From contig NZ_JAIUGV010000018.1 of the NCBI RefSeq assembly GCF_020164745.1, forward strand, positions 57,818-121,817: a DNA stretch of 64,000 nucleotides. The letters run 5' to 3'. Each line of letters opens with the position of its first letter. Positions within the stretch are counted from its first letter, which is position 1. Below are positions 33,433 to 42,402 of the stretch, one piece after another. Both the position numbers and the translations under genes were made by a program. This stretch comes from Mesorhizobium sp. ES1-4. Lineage in GTDB: Bacteria > Pseudomonadota > Alphaproteobacteria > Rhizobiales > Rhizobiaceae. Below the pieces are notes generated by a model, which did no database searches, was not told the DNA's origin, and saw only the letters and a program-made list of their open reading frames with translations.

Positions 33433-33686
33433 TCCGCCGCCGGCAGCCGCCTGATCGTGAATTCGATCAGGTCGCCCGGGCGCTCGAACCAACTTTCGAT
33501 TTCGGTCCAGTAGGCCTGCTTGGGAAAGCGCTCGAACCACTCTTTCGCCTTCAAGCGGGCATCCGAGCGCGGCAGGACGAAGGTCTCGCGCAAAAAGCCG
33601 TCGCGCGGCATGCGCGCGCGTTCGGCCCGGCTTTGGTCGAGCCTTTTCTTGAGCCCATCCAGCGGCGGTCTTGCCGGGGTGCGCAC
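33429..33686 (-). CDS. Small conserved-looking hypothetical protein with strong GTG start
   Basis: This 85-residue protein is basic and helical in its first half (LDGLKKRLDQSRAERARM) and has a FVLPRSDARLKAKEWFERFPKQAYWTEIESWF segment that looks ordered. The longer frame to 33761 lacks a ribosome-binding site, whereas GTG 33686 has a near-consensus AAGGAGG about six bases upstream, so the short form was chosen. It converges on soxR with overlapping stop codons. No family recognised. Confidence 0.7.
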   Translation of the reverse strand: MRTPARPPLDGLKKRLDQSRAERARMPRDGFLRETFVLPRSDARLKAKEWFERFPKQAYWTEIESWFERPGDLIEFTIRRLPAAD

Positions 33687-33854
33687 GAAACACCTCCTTG
33701 CTCCTGGCGCATGACCCCGAAACGGGAATCGAGTTTCGGAAAGGATCCTGCGCAAAACCAAAGTGACTTGACCCTGTCCCTTAAGAGATTAGGGATCGCG
33801 CCCGGAAAAGACGAGTCTTTTGTCGACTCACCGCCCCGCAATCGGAGACGGCAC

Positions 33855-34769
33855 TTGGAACGACCCGAAATACCGGCGGGACTGCCCGCCGACATCGAAG
33901 AGAAGAAGATGAAGGCCCGGCTTTGGTTCGAGGCGCTGCGCGAGCGCATCTGCGCCACCTTCGAGCAGATCGAGCAGGATCTCGGCGGGCCGCTGGCTTC
34001 GTGGTCGCCGGGCCGTTTCGAAAAGACACCGTGGGAACGCGATCAGGGCAAGGGCGGTGGCGGCACCATGTCCATGATGCATGGCCGCGTCTTCGAGAAG
34101 GTCGGCGTCCACACCTCGACCGTCCATGGCGAGTTCTCGCCCGAATTCAGGAAGCAGATGCCTGGCGCCGAGGAAGACCCGCGTTTCTGGGCATCGGGCA
34201 TTTCGCTGATCGCGCACCCCTGGAATCCCAACGTTCCGGCCGTGCACATGAATACGCGCATGGTCGTCACATCCAGGCAATGGTTCGGCGGCGGCGCCGA
34301 CCTGACGCCGGTGCTCGACCGACGCCGCACGCAGGATGACCCCGACACGGCGGCCTTCCACCGTGCCATGCAGTTCGCTTGCGAGAAGAACGCCGGCGTC
34401 GCAGACTATCCGAAATTCAAGGCCTGGTGCGACGAGTACTTCTTCCTGTCGCACCGCAACGAGCCTCGCGGCACCGGCGGCATTTTCTTCGACTGGTTGC
34501 ATTCAGGCGAGGACAAAGGCGGCTGGAACGCCGATTTCAACTTCGTCCAGGATGTCGGGCGTTCGTTCCTCGTCGTCTACGGCCACCTGGTGCGCGGCAA
34601 TTTCAACGAGAATTGGACCGACGGCGACCGCGACGAACAGCTCATCCGCCGCGGCCGCTATGTCGAATTCAACCTTCTTCACGATCGCGGCACCATCTTC
34701 GGTCTGAAGACTGGCGGCAATGTCGCCGCGATCCTGTCCAGCCTGCCGCCGGAGGTGCGCTGGCCGTAA
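33855..34769 (+). CDS. hemF: Oxygen-dependent coproporphyrinogen III oxidase
   Basis: This 304-residue cytosolic enzyme decarboxylates coproporphyrinogen III to protoporphyrinogen IX in haem synthesis. The GGGTMSMMHGRVFEKVGVH segment, NPNVPAVHMNTRM, FGGGADLTP and RGRYVEFNLLHDRGT are family hallmarks. A TTG at 33855 with a GGAG box seven bases upstream gives the family's usual ERPEIPAGLP beginning. An ATG at 33909 would remove conserved N-terminal residues, so TTG was preferred. The gene stands alone after the small minus-strand gene. Confidence 0.93.
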   Translation: MERPEIPAGLPADIEEKKMKARLWFEALRERICATFEQIEQDLGGPLASWSPGRFEKTPWERDQGKGGGGTMSMMHGRVFEKVGVHTSTVHGEFSPEFRKQMPGAEEDPRFWASGISLIAHPWNPNVPAVHMNTRMVVTSRQWFGGGADLTPVLDRRRTQDDPDTAAFHRAMQFACEKNAGVADYPKFKAWCDEYFFLSHRNEPRGTGGIFFDWLHSGEDKGGWNADFNFVQDVGRSFLVVYGHLVRGNFNENWTDGDRDEQLIRRGRYVEFNLLHDRGTIFGLKTGGNVAAILSSLPPEVRWP

Positions 34770-35072
34770 CAAGATGGTGAGCGCCATGTGAGGCCGCATT
34801 GATGTCCCATTTATCGAAAATGGGCGCGGAATGTGACGGCAGGAATATCTTTTTCGTCTAATATCCATCTGAAAAGACTGGCTTATTTGTCCCATTCGGG
34901 TCGGGAAGCGCCGGTGGTTTGCCTGAGGGCAATTCCAGGAAAAATGCAAGCCGTTTTCTCTCGGAATTGCGTCGGAACAGGCGAATCGCGACTCGACGCG
35001 ACCGGACGGCCCGAAGACGAGGTGGGCCATCTTCGCCAACAAGGATGCCCGCCCTTGCAGGAGCGTATCAGC
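34770..35072. other. Intergenic region between hemF and the DUF1344 gene
   Basis: These 303 bases contain no supported gene. The left part around 34840-34880 is locally AT-richer than its surroundings and may contain the promoter of the small exported protein gene; no consensus elements could be assigned with confidence. Confidence 0.5.
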
Positions 35073-35333
35073 ATGAGAAAGATCATCGTTTCGGCCGCCG
35101 CGGCCGCCCTTCTTGCGTCCGGTTCGATGGCGTTCGCCGCCGTCAAGCAGACCACAGGCACTGTCAGGACCTTCGATGCAGCGGCCAAGAGTCTGGTTCT
35201 CGACAATGGATCGTCTTTCACGCTTGCCAAGGCTTTCAAGGATCCTGGCCTGAAAGTCGGCGAGAAGGTCAGGGTTTCGTGGGACATGAGTGGCAAGAAC
35301 AAGGTTGCCGAGACCGTCAAGGTCATGAAGTGA
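35073..35333 (+). CDS. Exported DUF1344-type small protein
   Basis: This 86-residue protein has a clean signal peptide (MRKIIVSAAAAALLASGSMAFA) and a single small beta-barrel-like domain with GTVRTFDAAAKSLVLDNGSSFTL and GEKVRVSWDM, matching the DUF1344 pattern of rhizobial periplasmic proteins. An AGGAG box lies about nine bases before the ATG. A strong terminator follows at 35361, making this a single-gene transcript. Function unknown. Confidence 0.82.
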   Translation: MRKIIVSAAAAALLASGSMAFAAVKQTTGTVRTFDAAAKSLVLDNGSSFTLAKAFKDPGLKVGEKVRVSWDMSGKNKVAETVKVMK

Positions 35334-35360
35334 TGACCCGCCCATAGGGCTGCCTGACGA

Positions 35361-35388
35361 GGCGGAGCAATGCGGCTCCGCCTTTTTT
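35361..35388 (+). terminator. Rho-independent terminator after the DUF1344 gene
   Basis: GGCGGAGC (35361-35368) pairs perfectly with GCTCCGCC (35375-35382) around a six-base loop, followed directly by six T (35383-35388). It is the clearest intrinsic terminator in the window. Confidence 0.88.
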
Positions 35389-35548
35389 GCCGTTGGCGGC
35401 AACCAATGACGCTCTATCTGTGTTAAGGTCTTCACCCTGCCCGTGGTCTTGCTCCAAGGCCGACAGCGGGTCGAGGAGTTGCGGGGCTTCGGCCTGTCCC
35501 CTGCGAGGCAGTCGATCCCGGCTCCATCTGAGGAAGAGGAGAAATCCC

Positions 35549-35734
35549 ATGAAGGAATTCCACTGCGGTTCGTTGGTTCCCGGCTGCGAATGGCACACCC
35601 GCGCCGACGAGGAAGCGGAGGTGATGCGCCGTGCCGTCGAACACATGCGCCAGACGCATGGCGAGACGATCATCCGCGAGACGATGATCGAGGCCATCCG
35701 TTCCCGGATCGAGAAGGTCCGCGACGCGGCTTAG
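35549..35734 (+). CDS. DUF1059-type small protein
   Basis: This 61-residue protein starts MKEFHCGSLVPGCEWHTRADEEAEVMRRAVEHM-like, the layout of DUF1059 proteins. The two Cys and two His (C6, C13, H16, H32) could bind zinc. A GAGGAG box lies just upstream of ATG 35549, which supports this start over the longer frame from 35387. It follows the preceding terminator, so it needs its own promoter. Function unknown. Confidence 0.8.
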   Translation: MKEFHCGSLVPGCEWHTRADEEAEVMRRAVEHMRQTHGETIIRETMIEAIRSRIEKVRDAA

Positions 35735-36032
35735 GTCCTGGCCGGCCGCGGTTGATCGGACACGGCAAGAGAGCAGCGTTGGCGCTCGAAACTGAGCGTA
35801 AGCGGATAGACAGCGTTGGGCCGCGGCGTCCGCGACCGGCGTACGACGCGATCGCGATGCGGGCCAGGCCCGGTCGGGTCAGAAATTCATATCTGGCCGA
35901 GCTAAAGTAAACCCGTCGGTAACCGAACCCATGTCATTGTCGCGCGGATAATCCGGCAACAGTGGGGCTGCAAGAGAAGCCTGTCGCCACCAGGCACTGA
36001 TCCGGATGCGGTGGGGGCGAGGTATTTCGCGC

Positions 36033-36611
36033 ATGCGCGAAAAATCCGGCAATCGAGAGAGTTTCCGCAGGCTGGCACTGCTTCTGTGCGCGCTCCTTGC
36101 GGCGTTTCCGGCCGTTGCCCAGGAAATGACGACATCGTTCGTCGACATCCATCAGGGCTCGTCGCTCAGCGAGCGCGCGCGAAGCCTCGGCAATGGCGGC
36201 TACGAATTGCAGAACGGAAACTGGGTTTCGTTCAACCAATGGTACCGCGCACGCTGGGTCGACATGCATGTGGACCTGCTGACCCAGGTCACCGAGGATA
36301 CCGGCATCCTTTGGGGATTTGGGACCGGAGAAGAGGGCGAGAAGTATCGGATCGAGCCCAGCCTGAAGCTTGGCTTCCTCACGCAGATACACCCAAGTCC
36401 GAACAGTACGCTTTCCCTGTCGCTCACCACGACCTTCGGCGGCAAGCTCACCGAGAAGCCCTGCGAAGCCGATTATGGCGATTTCGGAAGCTACAGCGTC
36501 AATTGCCGCCTCGCTGCCAGCCAGTTGGCACCTGAGGAAACACTGAAATATCTGGTTAACGCTAAACCGGAGAGCCAGCATCTCTGGCTGAATTACCGTG
36601 TTACTTTCTGA
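36033..36611 (+). CDS. Exported protein of unknown function, paired with the subtilase-like gene
   Basis: This protein of about 192 residues has a signal peptide (charged MREKSGNRESFRR, then LALLLCALLAAFPAVAQ). The mature part has alternating strands with aromatic residues (NWVSFNQWYRARWVDMHVDLL, LKLGFLTQIHP, LSLSLTTTFGGKL) and ends in LWLNYRVTF, whose terminal Phe and strand pattern suggest an outer-membrane or periplasmic beta-barrel-like protein. Two Cys (near 148 and 161) could form a disulphide. An in-frame ATG at 36006 is also possible. It sits 83 bases before the secreted subtilase-like gene. Confidence 0.7.
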   Translation: MREKSGNRESFRRLALLLCALLAAFPAVAQEMTTSFVDIHQGSSLSERARSLGNGGYELQNGNWVSFNQWYRARWVDMHVDLLTQVTEDTGILWGFGTGEEGEKYRIEPSLKLGFLTQIHPSPNSTLSLSLTTTFGGKLTEKPCEADYGDFGSYSVNCRLAASQLAPEETLKYLVNAKPESQHLWLNYRVTF

Positions 36612-36694
36612 TCGCCGATGCTTGGATCGAGAGCCATCTCGCCCCGAAGTTCGCGATCGCCCGTCCCAGTTTCTTGTTTGACCGGAGTTGGAAC

Positions 36695-37675
36695 ATGTCA
36701 GGTAATCACTTGAAATTCGGTATCGTCCTGGCTTTCGCTGTTCTGTCGGCGCCGATCGCGTCGGCACAGGAGGCCCCCGATGCGGACGAGATGGCCGCGC
36801 TCTGCCACGGCGGCCCATCCATTTGCGTGAGCGCAACGATCCCAACCGCTCGCACGCAGGCGGCGACGCCAGGATGGATGAGCCCCGACGTCGGCGCGGC
36901 ATGGGCCGCCGGATACAAGGGCAAGGGCGTCACGATCACCATCGTGGACGACTTCAGCAGCACGTCGCGCTTCTCCGGTAATTTCGGCCTCGGGGTTCAA
37001 TATCAGCGGCACGGTGAATGGACCCGCGAGGAAGCCGGCATGATCGCGCCTTCGGCAACCATAAGGTCGAAAGACTTCACGACCGGCTCGTCAGTGGCGC
37101 TCGCGCCGGGCCTGAACGTGCTCAACCTGAGCTATGGGATGTACACCACGGCAGGATACAGCTCGAACCAGATCGGATGGAGCGCCGAGGAAGCATCCAT
37201 CATCTCCTATGCCACCAGGGGCACGGCCGTCATTTCGAAGGCAGCGGGCAACGACTCGGTTGCCGTGGGCGGTGTCACGAACGGCCAGCAGGACTATCTC
37301 GACCTTGCCCTGGTCGGCAAAGCGTCGGCGATCTTCGTCGGCGCGCTGTCGACGAATGGCACGACGGCCAACAAGGCGCAGCTTGCCTGGTACTCGGATT
37401 ACGCCGGCTCCAATCCGCTGGTGCAAAGCCACTTCCTCGTGGTTGGCGTCGATGGAAGCAAGACCGGCCTTTATGGCACCTCCTTCGCCGCGCCGATCAT
37501 TTCAGGATATGCGGCGATCATAGGCAGCAAGTTCACCAAGGCCACGCCGACCCAGGTCACCAACGATCTGCTCAATACGGCTCGGACCGACACGCTGGTC
37601 AACTATAGCGCCTCGGTCTATGGCAAGGGTGAAGCGAGCCTGTCACGCGCCCTGGCTCCCGTAGCAATCAGGTAG
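36695..37675 (+). CDS. Exported S8 (subtilisin-like) serine peptidase family protein
   Basis: This 326-residue protein has a signal peptide (about 1-25) and a compact subtilase domain. The proposed triad is D85 or D86 (IVDDFSS), H106 (QRHGEW) and S263 (YGTSFAAP), with oxyanion N186 (KAAGND). The His motif lacks the usual HGTHVAG, reading HGEWTREEAGMIAPSA instead, so catalytic competence should be tested. No pro-domain of typical size is visible. A GGAG box eight bases before ATG 36695 favours it over a TTG at 36674. Its neighbour on the left is another exported protein of unknown function. Confidence 0.82.
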   Translation: MSGNHLKFGIVLAFAVLSAPIASAQEAPDADEMAALCHGGPSICVSATIPTARTQAATPGWMSPDVGAAWAAGYKGKGVTITIVDDFSSTSRFSGNFGLGVQYQRHGEWTREEAGMIAPSATIRSKDFTTGSSVALAPGLNVLNLSYGMYTTAGYSSNQIGWSAEEASIISYATRGTAVISKAAGNDSVAVGGVTNGQQDYLDLALVGKASAIFVGALSTNGTTANKAQLAWYSDYAGSNPLVQSHFLVVGVDGSKTGLYGTSFAAPIISGYAAIIGSKFTKATPTQVTNDLLNTARTDTLVNYSASVYGKGEASLSRALAPVAIR

Positions 37676-37778
37676 ATGGGCATGCAGGACTCCCAAAGTA
37701 ATCTCGGTTTTGGGAGAGCAGCGAGACAAGGACCTGACCCGAAGCGCGGCGCATGAATCCGTTTCGACGCGGCGCGCT

Positions 37779-39041
37779 TTACGTTTCCAATGCCTTTGCG
37801 GCGCGGTCAAGCAGCGCACCGCGATCAGGCGCAAATCCCGCCTCGATCCATTCCGCCTCCAGGTTCTTTAGGATTTCGCCGAGTTTCGGCCCTGGCGTTG
37901 CACCGAGCGCGGTCAGATCGGCGCCTTTCAAAGGAAACAGTGGTTTTTCCCACCTTGCCGCAAAGGCAAGCAAGCGTGAGAAGCCGCCGGCTTCAAGCAG
38001 CGCATCATTGTCCTCGACGGCGCGCATCCGCATCGATGCCAGCGCCAGCCGCAGGCGATCGACAAACCCTTGCCGGTCGCCTCGGTAGAGCCTTTTCGCC
38101 AGTTCGCCCTCGGTCGTCTTCGACGCGACAGCGGTGGCCAACGCCCAGTGGCGCAGGCGGTCCGCTTCGCTCGTCGATAACCTGAGACGCTCGGCGAGCG
38201 TCTTCATTCGCGCTGCATCCGGCGGCACGATCGCCTCCAGCCGCAGCATCGGGTCCACCGCCCAGCCCAGATCCTTCTCTGCCTTGGTCAGCCCGTGGAT
38301 AGCATCGATGCCCCATTTCTCGCTTTCCGGCAGTGCGGCGGTCAGGACACTCGCCTGCCGCATCCAGAGCAGCGCCCGCGAAGGGTCGGGGGCCGACAAC
38401 AGCTTCTTCAGTTCGGACCAGACGCGCTCCGCGGAGAGTTGGGAGAGGCCGTCCTTCAGCCGGGCGCAGGCCTTCAGCCCCTCGGCGTCGGGCCGGCCTT
38501 CGCCGTACCAGGCGAAGAAGCGGAAGAAGCGCAGGATGCGCAGATAATCCTCGCGGATGCGAGCCTCCGGGTCGCCGATGAAGCGCAACCGGCGCGCCTC
38601 GATGTCGGCGATGCCACCGACAAGGTCGACAACCCGTCCGTCGGCCTCCGCATAGAGCGCGTTGATGGTGAAGTCGCGCCGCTCCGCGTCGAGCTTCCAG
38701 TCGCGCCCGAACGACACCTTGGCGCGGCGGCCGTCCGTTTCGACATCGGCGCGCAAGGTGGTGATCTCGTGGGGTTTGCCGTCGGCGACCACCGTGATGG
38801 TGCCATGATCGATTCCGGTCGGCACCGCCTTGAAACCTTCCGCCTTCGCGCGGCGCATGGTTTCCTGCGGTAGGCAGGTGGTGGCTATGTCGATGTCGGT
38901 GACAGGCCGGCCCATCAGCACGTTGCGCACGGCGCCGCCGGCGATACGTGCCTCTTCACCGCCTTCGGTGAGCACGGCAAGCAGGCGCTGAAGATGTTTG
39001 TCGAAGAGCCAGTCCGCCCTGCCCGCGATCGAAACACTCAC
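37779..39041 (-). CDS. cca: CCA tRNA nucleotidyltransferase / poly(A) polymerase family
   Basis: This 420-residue class II nucleotidyltransferase adds or repairs the 3' CCA of tRNAs. The head domain contains RIAGGAVRNVLMGRPVTDIDIAT (Gly and Asp-x-Asp metal motif), GIDHGTITVV, and TLRADVETDGR, followed by the RDFTINALYAEADG segment and the neck/body helices with the R-x-I/L-R-x-F motif. It overlaps the end of the nudix gene by four bases, and that in turn overlaps the DUF1285 gene; this order is conserved in many alphaproteobacteria. Confidence 0.94.
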   Translation of the reverse strand: MSVSIAGRADWLFDKHLQRLLAVLTEGGEEARIAGGAVRNVLMGRPVTDIDIATTCLPQETMRRAKAEGFKAVPTGIDHGTITVVADGKPHEITTLRADVETDGRRAKVSFGRDWKLDAERRDFTINALYAEADGRVVDLVGGIADIEARRLRFIGDPEARIREDYLRILRFFRFFAWYGEGRPDAEGLKACARLKDGLSQLSAERVWSELKKLLSAPDPSRALLWMRQASVLTAALPESEKWGIDAIHGLTKAEKDLGWAVDPMLRLEAIVPPDAARMKTLAERLRLSTSEADRLRHWALATAVASKTTEGELAKRLYRGDRQGFVDRLRLALASMRMRAVEDNDALLEAGGFSRLLAFAARWEKPLFPLKGADLTALGATPGPKLGEILKNLEAEWIEAGFAPDRGALLDRAAKALET

Positions 39042-39673
39042 GCATAGAGCCTTTCATAGAGCGTACGGATGATGCCGGCGGTGACGCCCCAGATGCGCCG
39101 GTCGCCATAGGGCATGTCGTAGAAAAACCATTCAAGATCGTTCCACATCCGGCTGTCGCGCTTATGGTTCACCGGATCCATCAGGAAGCGCAGCGGCACT
39201 TCGAAGGCGGCGTCGACCTCATCGGCGTTCAGGGTCAGCTGGAAATGTGGCCGCACGATGCCCAGCACCGGCGCGATGCGGTAGCCGCTGCCCGCGACGT
39301 AATCCGGCATGCGGCCGATGATCTCGATGTGATCTTCGGCAAGGCCGATCTCCTCGAAGGTCTCGCGCAGCGCCGCCGCGTCCGGGCTCGCGTCGGTCGC
39401 ATCGATGGTGCCGCCGGGAAAGGCCACCTGCCCCGAATGGTTGCGTAGTTTCTCGGCCCGTTTGGTCAGGAGAACCGTCGCCTCGCCGTCATGGTCCACC
39501 ACCGGGATCAGCACCGCCGCATTGCGCAGCGGCTTGCCCGGGTTGAGGCGCGGATGGCCGGGATTGAAGCGGTGATCGCCAAAGTCGTCGCTGGCATGCG
39601 CGTCCGGCTGCGCGGCAAAGCGCGCGCGAAAGTCCGCCGAAGAAAACGGCGCCGGCGAGACCTGGTTGATCAT
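39038..39673 (-). CDS. CoA pyrophosphatase-type Nudix hydrolase
   Basis: This 211-residue Nudix hydrolase has the UPF0035-type segment TKRAEKLRNHSGQVAFPGG followed by the Nudix box GGTIDATDASPDAAALRETFEEIG, with the REUxEE metal-binding core intact. The FPGG-to-box insert is typical of CoA diphosphatases, which hydrolyse CoA to 3',5'-ADP and phosphopantetheine. It lies between DUF1285 (upstream) and cca (downstream), each overlapping by four bases, so the three are one transcriptional and translational unit. Confidence 0.92.
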   Translation of the reverse strand: MINQVSPAPFSSADFRARFAAQPDAHASDDFGDHRFNPGHPRLNPGKPLRNAAVLIPVVDHDGEATVLLTKRAEKLRNHSGQVAFPGGTIDATDASPDAAALRETFEEIGLAEDHIEIIGRMPDYVAGSGYRIAPVLGIVRPHFQLTLNADEVDAAFEVPLRFLMDPVNHKRDSRMWNDLEWFFYDMPYGDRRIWGVTAGIIRTLYERLYA

Positions 39674-40305
39674 GCGCTCAACCGCTCCAGTTGATCCGCC
39701 GGCATGATCGGGAACACGGCTTTGTTCGAGCGCACTGAAAACATCGTCCTGCCGTCGACCTCGATCTCCTCGCCGTGCCCGACCAGTTCATACATGACCG
39801 GCCGCGCCACCAGCGCCTCCAGCCGGCCGCGCACCAGAAGATAGGGCTTCAATCCGCCGGTGCCGTTCTCGTCGACGAAGCGCAGCGGCCGCTCCGGTCC
39901 GGCCTCGACCACGTCGCCGACATTGGTGCGGAAGGTGATGACCTGATCCTCGCCACTGCCCGAAACGTCCATCTCGACGGCGATGAACGGCGCATCGGCG
40001 ACGCGGATGCCGACCTTTTCCACCGGCGTCACCAGATAGGTCCTGCCGTCGGCGTCCTTGCGCAGAACGGAGGAGAAAAGCTGCACCAGCGGCATGCGGC
40101 CGATCGGCGTGCCCAGGTAGAACCAGGTGCCGTCGGCCTTGATCTCCATGTCGAGGTCGCCGCAAAAGTCGGGATTCCAGCGCTCGACCGGCGCCGCGCC
40201 CTTGCCGGCACGGGCCGCGCGCGAGATCAGCGCCTCGAGGCCCCGGACCTCGGTGGCCCGCGTAAGGCTTTGTTGCCGATGTTCGTGGTGTTCCGTCATC
40301 GTCAC
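39670..40305 (-). CDS. DUF1285-type protein
   Basis: This 211-residue cytosolic protein has the DUF1285 core with CGDLDMEIKADGTWFYLGTPIGRMPLVQLFSSVLRKD-like sequence near residues 48-85, and a C-terminal strand-rich part (LKPYLLVRGRLEALVARPVMYELV). Starts at 40305 and 40299 are both possible. It heads the DUF1285-nudix-cca unit and is divergent from the MoxR operon. The biochemical role is unknown; its position suggests a link to nucleotide or tRNA maintenance. Confidence 0.85.
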   Translation of the reverse strand: MTMTEHHEHRQQSLTRATEVRGLEALISRAARAGKGAAPVERWNPDFCGDLDMEIKADGTWFYLGTPIGRMPLVQLFSSVLRKDADGRTYLVTPVEKVGIRVADAPFIAVEMDVSGSGEDQVITFRTNVGDVVEAGPERPLRFVDENGTGGLKPYLLVRGRLEALVARPVMYELVGHGEEIEVDGRTMFSVRSNKAVFPIMPADQLERLSA

Positions 40306-40456
40306 GAAATAGTCACTGTTGTTCCGCTTGTCAGCCTAAGTCTGTGATTTAAGTTCAACCATGGGCGCCCCGCGAGGCCGAATCGCGGCAGCCTATGGTA
40401 TGGTGCGAGCCTGCATTTCCAAACCATGGCATTTCCAACCAAAGGATCGATGCGGC

Positions 40457-41461
40457 ATGAGCGTGATGGTCAAGGAAAGCCCGATCAGTGAAAAGGACAT
40501 GGTCGCCGAGGCCGAAAAGGCGCTTGCCGACATCTCCAGGATCCGCGACGGGGTTGGCCGGGTGATCTTCGGTCAGGAGAACGTCGTCGAGCGAACGCTG
40601 GTGGCGCTGCTGGCCGGTGGCCACGCGCTGCTGGTCGGCGTGCCGGGCCTCGCCAAGACCAAGCTGGTCGAGACGCTGGGCGTCGTGCTCGGCCTCGATT
40701 CGCGTCGCATCCAGTTCACCCCCGACCTGATGCCGTCCGACATCCTCGGTTCCGAGGTCATGGAGCAGGACGAAACCGGCAAGCGTTCCTTCCGCTTCAT
40801 CGCCGGCCCGATCTTTGCCCAGTTGCTGATGGCCGATGAGATCAACCGCGCCTCGCCGCGCACGCAGTCGGCGCTGCTGCAGGCGATGCAGGAATACCAT
40901 GTCACCATTGCCGGCGCGCGCTACGACCTGCCGGCGCCCTTCCATGTGCTGGCGACGCAGAACCCGCTGGAGCAGGAAGGCACCTACCCGCTGCCCGAAG
41001 CTCAACTCGATCGCTTCCTGATGCAGGTTGATATCCTCTACCCCGAGATCGAGGCCGAGCGCCGCATCCTTCTGGAAACCACCGGCGTCGAGGACGCCAA
41101 GGCAACCAACGTGCTGCAGCCGGCGCGGCTGAAGGAGATCCAGACACTGATCCGCCGCATGCCGGTGCCGGAAAGCGTCATCGAGGCGATCCTCACCCTG
41201 GTGCGTTCGGCGCGTCCGGGCCAGGGCAATGCCGAGACCGACAAGCATGTCGCCTGGGGCCCCGGCCCGCGCGCCAGCCAGGCGCTGATGCTGTGCACCA
41301 GGGCCCGCGCGCTCTATGACGGACGGCTGGCGCCCTCGGTCGACGACGTCAGGGCGCTGGCCGAGCCGGTACTGCAGCATCGCATGGCGCTGACCTTCGC
41401 CGCCCGTGCCGAAGGCACCAGCGTGCGCGACGTGGTGGCGAAGCTCGTGAAAGGCGTTTGA
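40457..41461 (+). CDS. MoxR-family AAA+ ATPase
   Basis: This 334-residue AAA+ protein has Walker A GVPGLAKT, Walker B LLMADEINRA, sensor 1 VLATQNPLEQEGTYPLPEAQLDRF and the C-terminal lid of the MoxR/RavA clade. Such ATPases act as chaperones with von Willebrand A or DUF58 partners. The DUF58 gene follows with touching stop and start codons, so they are surely coupled. The ATG at 40457 was chosen over the open frame from 40361 because conserved sequence begins near GEVAEAEKAL-like residues after it. Confidence 0.93.
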   Translation: MSVMVKESPISEKDMVAEAEKALADISRIRDGVGRVIFGQENVVERTLVALLAGGHALLVGVPGLAKTKLVETLGVVLGLDSRRIQFTPDLMPSDILGSEVMEQDETGKRSFRFIAGPIFAQLLMADEINRASPRTQSALLQAMQEYHVTIAGARYDLPAPFHVLATQNPLEQEGTYPLPEAQLDRFLMQVDILYPEIEAERRILLETTGVEDAKATNVLQPARLKEIQTLIRRMPVPESVIEAILTLVRSARPGQGNAETDKHVAWGPGPRASQALMLCTRARALYDGRLAPSVDDVRALAEPVLQHRMALTFAARAEGTSVRDVVAKLVKGV

Positions 41462-42402
41462 TGGCGCGTATCGGCGAGGTCCAGGCTCCGGCAGCGACGC
41501 GTGACGCGCTCGCCCGCGGCCGGTTGCGGGCTTCGCTTATCCCCGACCTGCTGGTCGAGGCGCGCCGTATCGTCAACACCGTGATCGCCGGCTGGCATGG
41601 CCGCCGCAAGCGCGGCATAGGCGAGAATTTCTGGCAGTTCCGGCCCTACGTCGAAGGCGATTCCTCGCGCATTGACTGGCGCCGCTCGGCCCGTGACGAC
41701 CATACCTATGTGCGCGACCGCGAATGGGAAGCGGCCCACACGGTCTGGCTATGGGCCGACCCCTCGCCGTCCATGCTCTACAAATCGACCGCTGTCGGTG
41801 TTTCCAAGCAGTCGCGCGCGCTGGTGCTGGCACTGGCCATGGCCGAGCTCCTGTCGCGCAGCGGCGAGCGCATCGCGTGGCCGGGGCTGACCGATCCATT
41901 CACCGCCCGCAACGGCGCCGAGCGCATCGCCACTCGGTTGATGCATGCCGGCGACCTGCCGGCAAAACCCGATTTCTCCGATATCAGGCGCTTCTGCGAC
42001 ATCGTCATCGCCAGCGATTTCCTCGATCCGGTCGAGGAGACCATGGCCTGGCTCGACGTGCTCGCCCGTCACGGCGTGCGCGCCCATCTGATCGAGGTCG
42101 CCGACCCGGCCGAGGAAACCTTCCCCTATGCCGGCCGCACCGAATTCACCGACCCGGAGACCGGCGACAAACTGACCGCCGGCCGCGCCGAGATGCTCGC
42201 CGACGAATACCGCCTGCTTTACACCGCCCGCCGCCATGAACTGGCCAGTTGGTGCAAGCGGCTCGGCTGGAGTTTTACTGTCAACCACACCGACCGGCTT
42301 GCTTCCGACGCGCTGGTGCGCCTGCACATGGCAATGACGGCTGATGGCGGGCATGCCGGCATGATTTCCGGTGGCAATCCGTTTGGAAAGGCCGTCGCAT
42401 GA
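41461..42402 (+). CDS. DUF58-domain protein, MoxR partner
   Basis: This 313-residue protein has the DUF58 motif GENFWQFRPYVEGDSSRIDWRRSAR followed by a vWA-like fold with a D-x-S-x-S metal site (WADPSPSM). The typical alphaproteobacterial length suggests a soluble or peripherally bound protein. The ATG overlaps the last base of the MoxR stop; a TTG at 41458 is an alternative. Its own stop overlaps the following gene. The MoxR/DUF58 pair is thought to assemble or activate envelope complexes; the client is unknown. Confidence 0.9.
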   Translation: MARIGEVQAPAATRDALARGRLRASLIPDLLVEARRIVNTVIAGWHGRRKRGIGENFWQFRPYVEGDSSRIDWRRSARDDHTYVRDREWEAAHTVWLWADPSPSMLYKSTAVGVSKQSRALVLALAMAELLSRSGERIAWPGLTDPFTARNGAERIATRLMHAGDLPAKPDFSDIRRFCDIVIASDFLDPVEETMAWLDVLARHGVRAHLIEVADPAEETFPYAGRTEFTDPETGDKLTAGRAEMLADEYRLLYTARRHELASWCKRLGWSFTVNHTDRLASDALVRLHMAMTADGGHAGMISGGNPFGKAVA

